64,000 bases of DNA from Euwallacea fornicatus (taxonomy: Eukaryota; Arthropoda; Insecta; Coleoptera; Curculionidae). The DNA lies in contig NC_089542.1 in NCBI RefSeq assembly GCF_040115645.1, positions 1,798,001 to 1,862,000 on the forward strand, given 5' to 3'. Position 1 is the first letter of the stretch. Each line of letters opens with the position of its first letter. The notes beneath the pieces were generated by a model. It saw only the letters and a program-made list of their open reading frames with translations. It was not told where the DNA came from and did no database searches. Positions 11,419 to 21,349 of this stretch are shown here, piece by piece. The position numbers and the translations under genes were made by a program.

Positions 11419-12427
11419 TGTAACCAGATCGTAAACTGTTCTAATACTTTTGTGATACACTGTCTCTATGCATTTATAGGGAATTGAGTCTCTATGTTTT
11501 CTCTGATTGTTGAAGGTTTTTATGACCTAAAAGTGACCTAAAGTTTCTTCTATAAGCTCGACAATTTTCTAGGGTAATTACGAGTTATTGTTACAGTGAC
11601 ACGAGTCTTAGGTTATGTTACAGTAGATAGGTAATTGTTTTAAGTTCTAGTCAGACAATAATAATTGTTGCATTTGGTTTTATGTACCTATTTGTGGTGT
11701 TTTTTTTTAATTAACTTGTTTCCTATTATAACCGAATTTAATGGAATATATGAATGATTCATTTCAGTTTGTTTTACTATTAACGTTGTCCAAATGATCG
11801 AACATTGCCTTAAAAATGAAAACTTAAGCGGCAGCATTTCATAATAACAATTTATCGACCAGTTAGCTCTTCTCAGCCGACATTGCATTTATGATAAAGC
11901 CCCTAGTTCTGACACTGAATATGATATAAAATTGTATTTGAAGGTTTGATTTGTTAGTTGAATTGATAAGGTTATGTGTGTCCGCGTTTTGCTGCACCCT
12001 CGTATAGGTATTCAGACCTATAATATCACTATCAAATTGACGTAGTAAACATCAACTAAGTCTGAAACGGATTGATGACGAGTCTCTATTCATGGAATTC
12101 GCGCTGTTGTCACTTTGCAAATATGACTCAAATGTTGGGAAATGAAGACGAAACGCTAAACAAAAACAAACTGACAGTTTTCTGGCTTTGGTTCTGACGT
12201 AATTGTTTGTAGATATTGACCAATGAAATGCGAAGCTACTATTAGCATCTATCGCATGAATACGAAAATAATTTCAATGCACAAAGATTTTAAAAATGTT
12301 TTTATCTTTGTCGATATCTTGGAAATTGGTAGAGTAAATAGTCTCAAACAATGTAGTCTGTCAGACAAAAAGTCTCTATTAACTCTCACTTCCGAAACAG
12401 AAATTCTTGGCAGGGATGCAAAAACTT
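11419..12427. other. Convergent intergenic region WDR37 / RING gene 1
   Basis: About 1 kb between two converging genes; 3' UTRs are expected from both sides. AT-rich, with no further gene supported. Confidence 0.45.
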
Positions 12428-13511
12428 TTACTTCACACGTCTCTGTAACACCTCTATTAAATATTGCTTGCACAGAGGACAATACAAGGACGTTCTCAGA
12501 CACTGCTTAAGGCAATAAGGGTGGAACAAGTGGTTACAGGGCGTAATTCGGGCATTGGACATTCTATTTAAGCAAACTGCACAAATATCATCCCGATCAT
12601 CTATTTCTTTGCGGGTAGCCACATGGAAATTGGAATAAGCTTCTATCTCAAATAGCAGCAGCTGCCAATAGTTGTAATACACATCCTTAGTTCTCAGATA
12701 CACCATAAAGTACAGACTCAACGGTATAAAGTTGGAGTAGTTCACATAGAGGTTATAGACCCCTATTGTGAACCCCATAGCGATGGCTAAGAGATTCATA
12801 AATAGAGGAACGTATAGATGCTCCAAATTCTCTAATTTTCCGATATCCATTGCTTCAATGAACTGGGAGAAAGCCTCCACGCAGATCCTTTCAGTGCACA
12901 AATAGTAGATGAAGGTGATCAGGCTGTAGATTAGTCTGGGGTTGTATTGGAGGCCGTGCTCGCGCAGACATAATACCACCACCACCGCTTTTGCCCATTC
13001 CAGCACGATTTTGCACAGCCACTTCACGTAATTGGTTAAAGAGGGCGTTATTGTAGTGGTTATATGCGTTGGGTTACGTTGGTAGATATCGCGCATTCTA
13101 GCGGCAAAGTAACCAACCACCGAGTAAAATAGAATAGTGCTCAAGGCCACCACAACGTATTTATTTGCCTTTTTGTCTGGCAAATCATCATTGACCAACA
13201 GGTACTCGCACAGAATAAAGAAGCTTATCTATCATAGAATATTCTCGATAATAGAATATTGATGAGGGCGAGGGCACTTACCTGGCAGACGAAGGCGTAG
13301 ATGTTGTGCAAGTTGATGACGAACTGTTCGATGTTATGGATCCTCTCCATAAGCTCAATTTGGACGGTTGACATTAATTCCAGTAGAATGAGACACCACT
13401 CTAATTGACGATCTGAATGTATTCTAAGGGCGATTAATATTAAGATAAAAATGTCTTACGAACGCCTGGATTGATAGAAGTATCCGGGTCGATGTCGCTA
13501 AATGAAGTCAT
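12428..13511 (-). CDS. Multi-pass membrane RING-H2 E3 ligase, copy 1 (TRC8/RNF145 type)
   Basis: Three exons: 13511-13460, 13412-13282 and 13228-12428, in phase, coding for 327 residues. The start MTSFSDIDPDTS is the ATG nearest the first donor. About five hydrophobic segments are visible, including YVVVALSTILFYSVVGYFA, LIYSLITFIYYLCTE and LLAIAMGFTIGVYNLYV. The C-terminus (about 277-315) is a RING-H2: CAVC, then CNHLFHPYC, then CPLC, giving C-x2-C...C-x-H-x2-H-x2-C...C-x2-C. The ATRKEIDDRDDIC lead-in and the ITPCNHLFH core are typical of ER-resident RNF139 (TRC8) and RNF145 ligases, which act in sterol-regulated and ER-associated degradation. This protein is much shorter than those (about 660 residues) and seems to keep only the C-terminal membrane part plus RING. 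The next gene is a tandem paralogue. Confidence 0.87.
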
Positions 13512-13639
13512 ATTCAATACTGAAATTTTGAATCAAAAGATTTAGCCAAAGTTGACAGGTGTCACCGCTTTGCGTGAATGATTGAGGATTTTTGAGAAAT
13601 GGAAAGGGAGAAAAGTCCTCCTTGTGGCAAACGACCCCA

Positions 13640-14200
13640 GAAGTGATTTGCAGAAACGCTGACGAGATGAGCGGTTTCTTTATGGACAAAAGCACAGTCC
13701 TTCACACAACGAGAATTTAAAAAAAAACTGTATATTGATGCACAAGTCGACAAGTTATTACTTAAAAGATTTCTGAGAATGTGGACAAAGGTACGCTCTT
13801 TCAGATCCAAAATAACGAGCAGCGGCTGCGGCAGCACCTCAGGGATGCCAATTGAGCTAACTGATTATTTTAGCCAGCATCAACACATTTGATTTATGTA
13901 AATATTTATTAATTACAAAATCGTAGAGTGGATAAAAATTTGTGAGAATGTGCTGACATAGAAGTACTCCCCCTCAGATAAAAATACCACGCACACATAC
14001 GGCTTGGACCTGAGAAATCCTGGAGTGGCAACGTGAATTGATTTAGAAATTTTGCTGCAGCAAATATGACCGTTAATTGTTTTAAAATCTGTAGACTGAG
14101 AAGTTGTAAACTTTCTGAGAATATGGACAAAAGTGCGCCTTCCCAGATAAAAATGCTACTTAGATGCATAGTTAATACTTCGAAAGTTCGACGCATGTTA
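13640..14200. repeat. Short tandem array, monomer about 170 bp
   Basis: Three related units share a ctgagaatgtggacaaa core followed by a cagat(c/a)aaaat stretch, at about 13771-13813, 13942-13989 and 14112-14155. Spacings are 171 and 170 bp. The array lies upstream of RING gene 1. Open frames across it are chance. Confidence 0.65.
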
Positions 14201-15337
14201 AAGTTAGTTGGTTGGGGTGTCTTAGCCCCTCAAATTAAAAAAAAAATCAAGATTAAGGGATTATAAATTTGCGGCCTTAAAAATTTTCACGACTAAAGAA
14301 AAAATTATGGTATCTCGGGTAAAAAGTGACCGCGTATACGTAATAAACGTTATCTCGCAGGCGATCGCTCAGGAGTTGCAGGCTCTCTAAATTGGCCGAC
14401 TCAGAAAGTAATATTTCCGCGGTTTGCAAAAGTTTAAGTTTTTAATAAGAATTTGCAGTTGACTGTTACTTATAACTCACCACTTATTTTATGAATCGCA
14501 GAGTAACGAATCGGCGGACAGCGAAGACGTAAACTTAGCGTCCTAGCTTACTTCATAGCTGCCATACATAGGTTTTTTCCCCTTACAAGGCGACTCATTA
14601 CTGTGCAAGCGAATGAGAAGTAGAAATTCGAAAAATTAATCAAAGAAGCCCACTGAACCAGACCGATTATTCAAACACTAATTAAGCTGACATTGCTTTT
14701 ATTAAGTATCTTATGTAAACCTAATCGACGTCAACCTCTAAAGGCTTACTCTAGAAAACAAACTATAAAACGTACAAAAACTAGCCTACACCTTAGAAAC
14801 AGCAAAAATCAGGCACATGATCCTCCATTTTCCCGACAAAAAATGAATAAATAAAACTGTACCTAAATTTACTTAAAAATACGCCTCTCTGACGTTAATC
14901 GGACTTGGCTGCTATTGAAATTGTTGGCATCTCTCTGCTCCGGAGGAGAAAACAAGTAGCTTAAACGATTTTCTGAAACTCTTTTTCGTTAAAAATTACA
15001 AAACAACCTCAAGGTCCTCCCTATCGCTTCGCATGGCGCCTAATAGATACGACTAGGGCCCGCTTATCGCGTCTTCGGACAAAGTTGATGACACAAATTT
15101 ATTAGAAAGACTGGCATGTGCCTATATGAGGTTATAGAGCAATTACATTTTTAATAATTAATTATTTTGGGTCGATGTTTACGTCACGATTTGATTAACA
15201 CCACCCCATTTCTTTCGCCTCAGCGGAGCTTTCTTGGCGATACCTTAAAATGGAGGTAGCCATCTTGGACACGAACTTAACCTAAATTAATGCAACGAAA
15301 GTGAGGCGCCACCTATGAGCCGTACACGGAGCCTGCA
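14201..15337. other. Spacer and 3' flank of RING gene 2
   Basis: No gene supported. TTTATT at about 15098-15103 reads AATAAA on the minus strand, about 240 bp past the stop of RING gene 2, and is a reasonable poly(A) signal for it. Confidence 0.4.
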
Positions 15338-16325
15338 TTAGTGCACGAACACGTACTCCCTTTTGCAAATTGGGCAGTTGTTGGAGTTATTCAAGCACTC
15401 CCTTAAGCAGCTAGCGTGGAACATATGCTGACAAGGGGTGACTCTCGCCCGTTCCATTGGGCATAAACACACTGCGCATACGTCGTCGCAATTGTCAATT
15501 TCCTCTGAGGTGGCCTGTCTAAACTGCCCCAACATGGCCAGCTCCTTTTTCAGCGTTTTCAGGCAGTTGAATATGGTGTCTTTTACTTTCAAAAACACCG
15601 TGATGTAAAACGCGAAGAGAGCGAAGGAGAATTGGCCATAGAGCAGCAGACAGAGTGAGAGAGTGGTTGCTAGAACAATAGTGTAGTAGCGCAGATATAC
15701 TGGGGCGTAGAACTGCTCCAACGCCTCCAAGGATTTGAGTTTGAGCATCTGGAGTAGAGGCAGGAATAAATCCACGAAAACCTTTTCTGTGCACATGTAG
15801 TAGGTCCAGGTGATAAAAGTGTAGAGGGCGGTAGGGTGGTAGTGCTCCAACCCTTGCTCGAGTCCGAACACCAAGAGCATAAAGGTCACAGTGATGATAA
15901 AGGTGACAGCCTTAGTCCACTCCAGCACGATCTTGGTGGCTGACATCGCCAAATGCTTGATGTTGCTGTGCTGGGTCATGTTCACCGTTACTGACCAGTC
16001 CTCCTTCTCAATAAGTTCTTTGATGTAGCTGACGCAATAAGCGATAACGTTGTAGAACATCAGGGAATAGAGGGCAGTCACTTTCTTGACAGGGCAGATC
16101 TCGCCGCCGAAGTTGCAGAGCAGCACTCGATCACAGAGCATAAAGAACACCATCTGAATAAAAAGAATATTGTAGATAAGTGGGGGAGAAGGAGAGAGAG
16201 GAGCGTACTTGGGTAACTAGGGTGGAAATGTTTTTCATTTTCATGAAGGTCCGCTCGCATTTATCAAGGGGGGCGTAAGTTTTGCGTATGATCCTCCACG
16301 TTGGTTTGGAGTACTTCCGGAACAT
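15338..16325 (-). CDS. Multi-pass membrane RING-H2 E3 ligase, copy 2
   Basis: Two coding exons, 16325-16209 and 16153-15338, joined in phase 0 by a 55-bp intron; 310 residues. Paralogue of the preceding gene: IVLEWTKAVTFIITVTFML matches IVLEWAKAVVVVLCL, and FITWTYYMCTEKVFVDLF matches FIYYLCTERICVEAF. Several hydrophobic segments lie between about residues 40 and 230. The C-terminal RING-H2 (about 265-304) reads CAVC, CQHMFHASC, CPIC. Both copies end within 15 residues of the last RING cysteine pair. The N-terminal exon (MFRKYSKPTWRIIRKTYA) is basic and unlike that of copy 1. A gcatg acceptor-like context (ttcag just before the ATG) suggests a further 5' exon. Likely an ER or endomembrane E3 ligase with RNF145/TRC8-like architecture; substrate unknown. 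Confidence 0.86.
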
Positions 16326-17468
16326 GCCTGAAACACATAGAACATGACAGTCAACGCCATCTTTATAGCTAAGTATAGTGGCGCATCAAAACGGCGAAAT
16401 GAGCAACAATTTCTTCAGATCCATTGTGACAATGGCATTGATTGACTTTGAAAGAATCGTGGGAAATTATAAGATGCTTCCATTTGAAAAAAATATAAAT
16501 TTGCTGACATTGGGTGGACAGCCGTCTTTTCTCATCTCAGTTTGCGTGACATTTCGCAACTTTGGCCCTGTTCCAAGATGTATTCTAATTGCTCCTCAAC
16601 TGTCACAATGCAATAAAGGGCTTACTATCTCCCGATATAAGTGGGTAAATATAGCACGGGACAATAACCGGGCAGTGTAAATATTGTCAAGCTCAAAAAG
16701 AAATGGAATGTGTGAACTATTGGACCTTGAAGAACAACATGTTATTAAACTTAATCAACTCCGATTCTTTAGTAACGCCTATTTGGATTTTTCCGTTTGT
16801 TTTCTGAAAACCCTTAATAAATTCAATCGACTCGTTTGTCGATACATTCGCACATCCCTAGTTAGTTTTGGGATTCCACAGGAATTAGAGAAGTGATGCG
16901 TGGTGGGCTGCGTTTTTCGTTTTATGTTGTGAGACTGGTTAAATGCGCAGCGGAGCAAGAAAGTCCTCTTTCGAGATATAATTTTTCATATCTACGTTGG
17001 AACCTTTAAGCTTCGGTTAATGTTTTATAGTTCTTCCTTTGACAATTTTTCTTTCATGCGCAACGTTAACGATTCAGACAAATTTTTCACAGAAGAGAGA
17101 ACAAAAGCTTTCCACTGATTTAAAATACAGTGGCGTAGTAGGACTTGTTTGGAGTTTTTCAAGGCTAATTATATTCGAACTTTCATACGATTTACTTCGC
17201 CCAATAAAAGAGATTTTATATGTTTTCCGAAGAAACTTAACATTCTAGATTATTCTATTAGTCGCAAAAACTTTTTTAAGGCGAACTAGACAAATTAAAT
17301 TGCAATGATTTTACATAATGAAACTAGGGTTCAATTTTAAAATCATGGCAAAGAGGTGATGTTTTAGTCACCCGTGCTTCACGTCAATTCTCAAGGGTCT
17401 TTGTCTTTTGTCAGAGAAAATAAGGAAATAACGAAGGAAAAATTGAAATAATTTTTCCAAAATTCTAA

Positions 17469-17508
17469 CAAGGCAGGTCTCCCCGCTAAGGGCCGCGGGT
17501 ATGCCTTG
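17469..17508. other. Two-part inverted repeat / hairpin
   Basis: CAAGGCA (17469-17475) pairs with TGCCTTG (17502-17508). Inside it CCCGC (17482-17486) pairs with GCGGG (17495-17499) around an 8-nt loop. It is GC-rich in an AT-rich surround. Function unknown. Confidence 0.55.
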
Positions 17509-18889
17509 CCCCTTTGACCGTTATTTTGAAAATCTTGACCCTCCGTTCCAAACACGCTACTATGAACCCACAACATTACTTAGCCTGGCAACAAGTTGAA
17601 GTACAAACTCGAAAACAACTAGTATCGATTGATCATTACTGGACTCATTACGAACACCATTTTCTAATTGGTAAATACAAACAAGTGATAAGGAGCCTCT
17701 GCATACCAGGAAAAGTCACTGGTATTTTTAGAAACGGGCTTCTCGCGGCTAGACAAGCGGCATAATTGTTTATCTGAGCGCCATTTCATTATCAGAACCA
17801 CACAGATTATTCTTTAATTAATAGAAATATTAATTAATCAATTAGTTGTTTACTAGATAGTTACGCAACGCGTTCTCCAGGGGAGCGTCAGCGGTCAGTT
17901 TGTAAACAAAATGGCGGAAAAGCGTGGGAGACGGAGGTACGCCATTTGCAAGTGTATAAAATCCACGAGATGGCTGCAGTAAGCGATGAGTTATTAACTT
18001 TACCCGAGGAAGAGACGAAGCTGCAATATGGCCGCCAGACAGAAACGAAGCCATTTGTGATAACATTGCGTTAGAGGATGGAGGCCGTAAACATTTCACG
18101 ACGCTTTCGCCATGGGGCGATTGTTTATTTATTTATAAAATGGCGGCCAAAGTGTCGTTTCCTTTCATGAACGTTTAACTAAATCAACGAAAGTTGTAAA
18201 CAGAAATAACAACCAAATCATCTGTTTTTATTGCCTTCCATCTATTTTCGTACGACGGCGGATGTAAAAATAAATCTAGAACTATATAAATAGACCGATG
18301 ACATTCCTTATCGGTTTATATTAGAAAAGTAGAAAACAGTGATATTTATTGATCCGGGTCACCGGTGAGGTCGCTCCGAGTACTCCGAGGGGCGACAGGA
18401 ATAGTCATTAATTTCATCCCAGTCGCCTTTAACTGATGACGTAAGCGGTATCCAATGCGGGTTCAAACAACTTAAAGCCTGAATTGCGTCGTGTCACAGT
18501 GGCAAAACTGGCAGGTGGGAGGTGTTACAACGAAGAATCGTTCTCTCATTGGTCATATTTGATTTTCAGTTATGTTTGTCCGAATCAGGCAGATCGCAAC
18601 ACTTTGCTAGTTTTGTCACGTGTCACGCTACCGCAATGTCACGATCACTTGTCATGTGATCATTAATTGTTTTCCGTTGTTTTAGAACACTTCTGCCAGT
18701 TAGTAACGTTAGGTGCAGAATACATCTCATTAAGAGCATATAAAATAATCTTTTATAATTTAAACATATTTAAAAATTTTTGAAGACATTGACACATGCA
18801 GATTTAAAAAAAAAATGAAAAATGTCTATGCCGTTGTTGTTGCAAGTAGTCAAACAAGCAGATTTTGTGCTGTCTTTCACAAGTTCGTA

Positions 18890-19330
18890 TGAATCAGTGG
18901 TTTTTCATATGCAAGGCAAAACGATAAAAAAAACATTTTTGAGACAATTTACAGATATATCGAGACTCAGACATGACTAATTTTGAAAGTTGAAAAGTTA
19001 TGACTCGATAAAGTATCCTCACACGCCACTGCGCCTCAGACCAATCGGAATGACAGATGTGTTGTTTCTTTCCCCAAAAAGTCATATTAGCCAGTGGCGT
19101 TTCACATGAAGGACAAATTCGCAGAAAAAATAAAGATATCTTGCAAAAGTTTGATATTCAGATACGAGCATATTCGAAAAACAATGCATGCCTCGTACGT
19201 TCTTGTGGCTTTGATTAGTTGAGAGAGCGGCTTTCGCTCTGTTTTTCTAAAAAAAAAATATATGAATCAGTGGCGTTGCACCTGAGGGGCTAATTGACAA
19301 AAATAGGTATAAGAGAAAAAACTAAAAGTA
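18890..19330. repeat. Degenerate ~175-bp tandem repeats with CAGTGGCG cores
   Basis: Related units start at about 18896 (CAGTGGTT), 19092 (CAGTGGCG) and 19268 (CAGTGGCG), spaced 196 and 176 bp, with an inverted CGCCACTG at 19024-19031. The text after each core is similar (tttcacatgaaggacaaa, ttgcacctgaggggctaa). Same family as units near 21.4-23.1 kb and 60-62 kb. Confidence 0.7.
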
Positions 19331-19609
19331 TGGAATTCCTCCGACTCTTTCGATTTAAACAAATTTAAATGGAAAATTCGAAAACTTAACCGGCCAACTT
19401 CACCTCTGGACACTTAACGGAGATGGTGAAAAAAACGAATTCGTCCGTATATACTCTTGACCCAAATGCGGCCCTAAAAATGGCCAAATTGGCGACATTG
19501 ACGGCACATATTTTTAACTTTCAATTAATATGCAAATACTAAAATCAAATTGAGAACACTTTGACGATCAATTAATATCTCCTCAAATCGAGGGCGGAAT
19601 CTTAGGGCC

Positions 19610-19680
19610 TATAAAAGGGCCCCAGAATGAACCATAAGTTGCAAAACGGTCAGTTCGTTCCGGCTCAAAATTTCCAAAGG
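19610..19680 (+). promoter_or_regulatory. TATA promoter and 5' UTR exon, probably neuroparsin
   Basis: TATAAAA (19610-19616) in a GC-rich setting is followed 40 bp later by an arthropod initiator-like TCAGTT (19650-19655) and then by a consensus splice donor (gtaagt at 19681). The A of TCAGTT is about 42 bp from the TATA box, longer than the usual 30, so the true start may be nearer 19640. The next good acceptor with a coding exon on this strand is at 25091, the signal-peptide exon of neuroparsin, so this is most simply its non-coding first exon. Confidence 0.5.
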
Positions 19681-19869
19681 GTAAGTTTTTTACTTTAGTT
19701 TAAATACGTTTTGAAGCGGGATGGTAGTTTTCGGTTTTGTCAATAACAGTGTACGGTGCTTGCACCTGCAGCCAATTAAATGGCGCTGTGGTTATCGCTG
19801 TTCAACTATTTTTTACCGGGGGCGTTTGAAAGGTATTTACGTTTTGATTGAGAAATTAGGGTTACTTAC

Positions 19870-20049
19870 CGGGTAATTTTCGAATTATATGACGCAACCA
19901 TCGTACCGGGTATTTGTAGTTGGCCGAGATGAGAATGGGAAGCACCAGGAAGGAGTAGGTGGTTACGAACCAGCTACCCAGGCTCACCAATAAAGGAGCG
20001 TGGCCTCTGGAGCAGTACGGGAGCAGAAAGAGCACGGATAGCAGACAGA
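19870..20049 (-). CDS. Orphan membrane-protein exon (possible rhodopsin-like receptor)
   Basis: A 180-bp open segment on the minus strand, bounded by a good acceptor (ggttgtttcag) and donor (gtaagt), symmetric in phase (1-1). It encodes two hydrophobic stretches, CLLSVLFLLPYC and APLLVSLGSWFVTTYSFLVL, followed by a basic tail (NYKYPVRWLRHIIRKLP). The pattern of a short turn, a helix, PILIS and then a basic amphipathic stretch resembles TM6-TM7-helix 8 of class A receptors, but NPxxY is not present. I could not find partner exons on either side. It lies antisense within the putative neuroparsin first intron. It may belong to a larger minus-strand gene or be an orphaned exon. Confidence 0.35.
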
Positions 20050-20283
20050 CTGAAACAACCAAATCACTACAAATTGCTCTAAATGGGTAATTGGAGCGAG
20101 AGGATTCGCGGCGGCTCCTAAATAATCTCAAGCAAATATAAGTGGTTAGGGCTATTTTTGGGTAATTACTCTAATGGAGCAATTGAAGGGGACTAGTTAA
20201 CTGGCCATTTAGCTGACAACGGCCAATGTATTTACCATTAATTTTAATGCGTCGAGGATACGTGGATCTAGGTACGATCGAAC

Positions 20284-20315
20284 AGACCTAGGTCTGGCCT
20301 GCAGACCGGCTATAT
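20284..20315. other. Nested palindromes next to a TATATA box
   Basis: AGACCTAGGTCT (20284-20295) is a perfect 12-bp palindrome. It overlaps GGTCTG (20291-20296), which pairs with CAGACC (20302-20307) across 5 nt. TATATAG follows at 20311. This could be a dimeric-factor site at a small promoter or a chance structure. Confidence 0.4.
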
Positions 20316-21349
20316 AGACCTGATTTGATATTAGCGATGCATGAAATTTTGAAGCGACTTGCAAGAACTGTGAAGGGTGGATTTAGATCAAAGAGAGATA
20401 TTTTTAAACCTTTCCTCTCAACGTTAAGAAAATATGAGTCTGGCCATCAAAAACATAAATATGCGGCTATTTTTCGCCCAGCCCAACGTCGTTTCACAGG
20501 CGTCGCGACGCACTCGAGTTTCATAAACTTTAAGGAGCAAAACAACCTAATTTTAGGACTATTCTGCAAGATCCTCTGCTACTATCATTCTATTTCTCTT
20601 ATGGCGTTTACCTACCAGTTTCAGCAATTCTTTCATCTCGCACTTTCTCATCCAGCTTCGGTAGCGTGTGTAGACTCCTGAGCCTCCCCCGCACCCTCGT
20701 AATCATCCCCATCTTTCCTAGTATGGAAACTGCACTTGAATGAAGTCAAAAGCCTTTGCAAAATCAATAGAAAACTGGATCAAAACGCGTTCCCAACTGC
20801 ATCAACTCAACAACTGGCGGGTTTCATTCATCCCGACGTTTCGCTGGGACGTGCCCCCCTCTAGTTGTTTTCGGTTTCTGGAATACTATACAGAGTGGGC
20901 CGATTTTGATCACCTTATCTCAAAGTTTGCCAAGATTTTTGTTACTTCCACGTGTGGACAAAGTTCCGGAAAGAGTGTGGGATGTTAATGGGTTACAGGA
21001 TTTGTTGCGATTTTCTGATCCTCCAAAGAAGCGAAAGCTATTAATAGGCTTCTCACTGCAATAGGCGCAATTTCATTGTTTATCGGTCAAATATAGTTAT
21101 TAACCACACAACTATTCCAATTTCAATAAATTTCGGAGAACTGCGTTGCTTGTATTTTTTTCGTGTCATTTCGATTAATTATTGCGACAAGAGCTTTTTT
21201 GGTCGTTTTTAGAGCACTGTTTGTGCGGCGGCCAACAGGGCTGCGCCCCAATGCAGTCGGGAGTCTTTTGCCAAGGGGTAAACTTGGGAGAATGAAGACT
21301 TTAACAACCAACTTGCATGTATGTCAATGATCGGCAAGGCGCGAAAGAT

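Larger units (their letters stand above)
16326..19609. other. Gene-poor region with CpG/ATGGCGG-rich patch
   Basis: No gene supported. Contents: CAGTGGCGTAG at 17128-17138; a strong hairpin at 17469-17508; two AAAATGGCGG boxes (17908-17917 and 18137-18146) that match the YY1/Pho core; TATATAAATAG at about 18283 followed by an ACCGAT/ATCGGT inverted repeat (18294-18315); and an E-box cluster (cacgtgtcacg and catgtgatca) near 18616-18662. Open frames here (for example 16378-16680) lack family features and splice context. Confidence 0.4.

Noticed and set aside
13562..14196. Minus frames of 65-95 codons around 13.5-14.2 kb as coding
   Set aside because: They run through a tandem repeat array, and repeated text in different frames explains them.
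16378..16896. Two adjacent plus-strand frames (100 and 70 codons)
   Set aside because: No recognisable domain, no promoter or splice context, and composition like neighbouring non-coding DNA.
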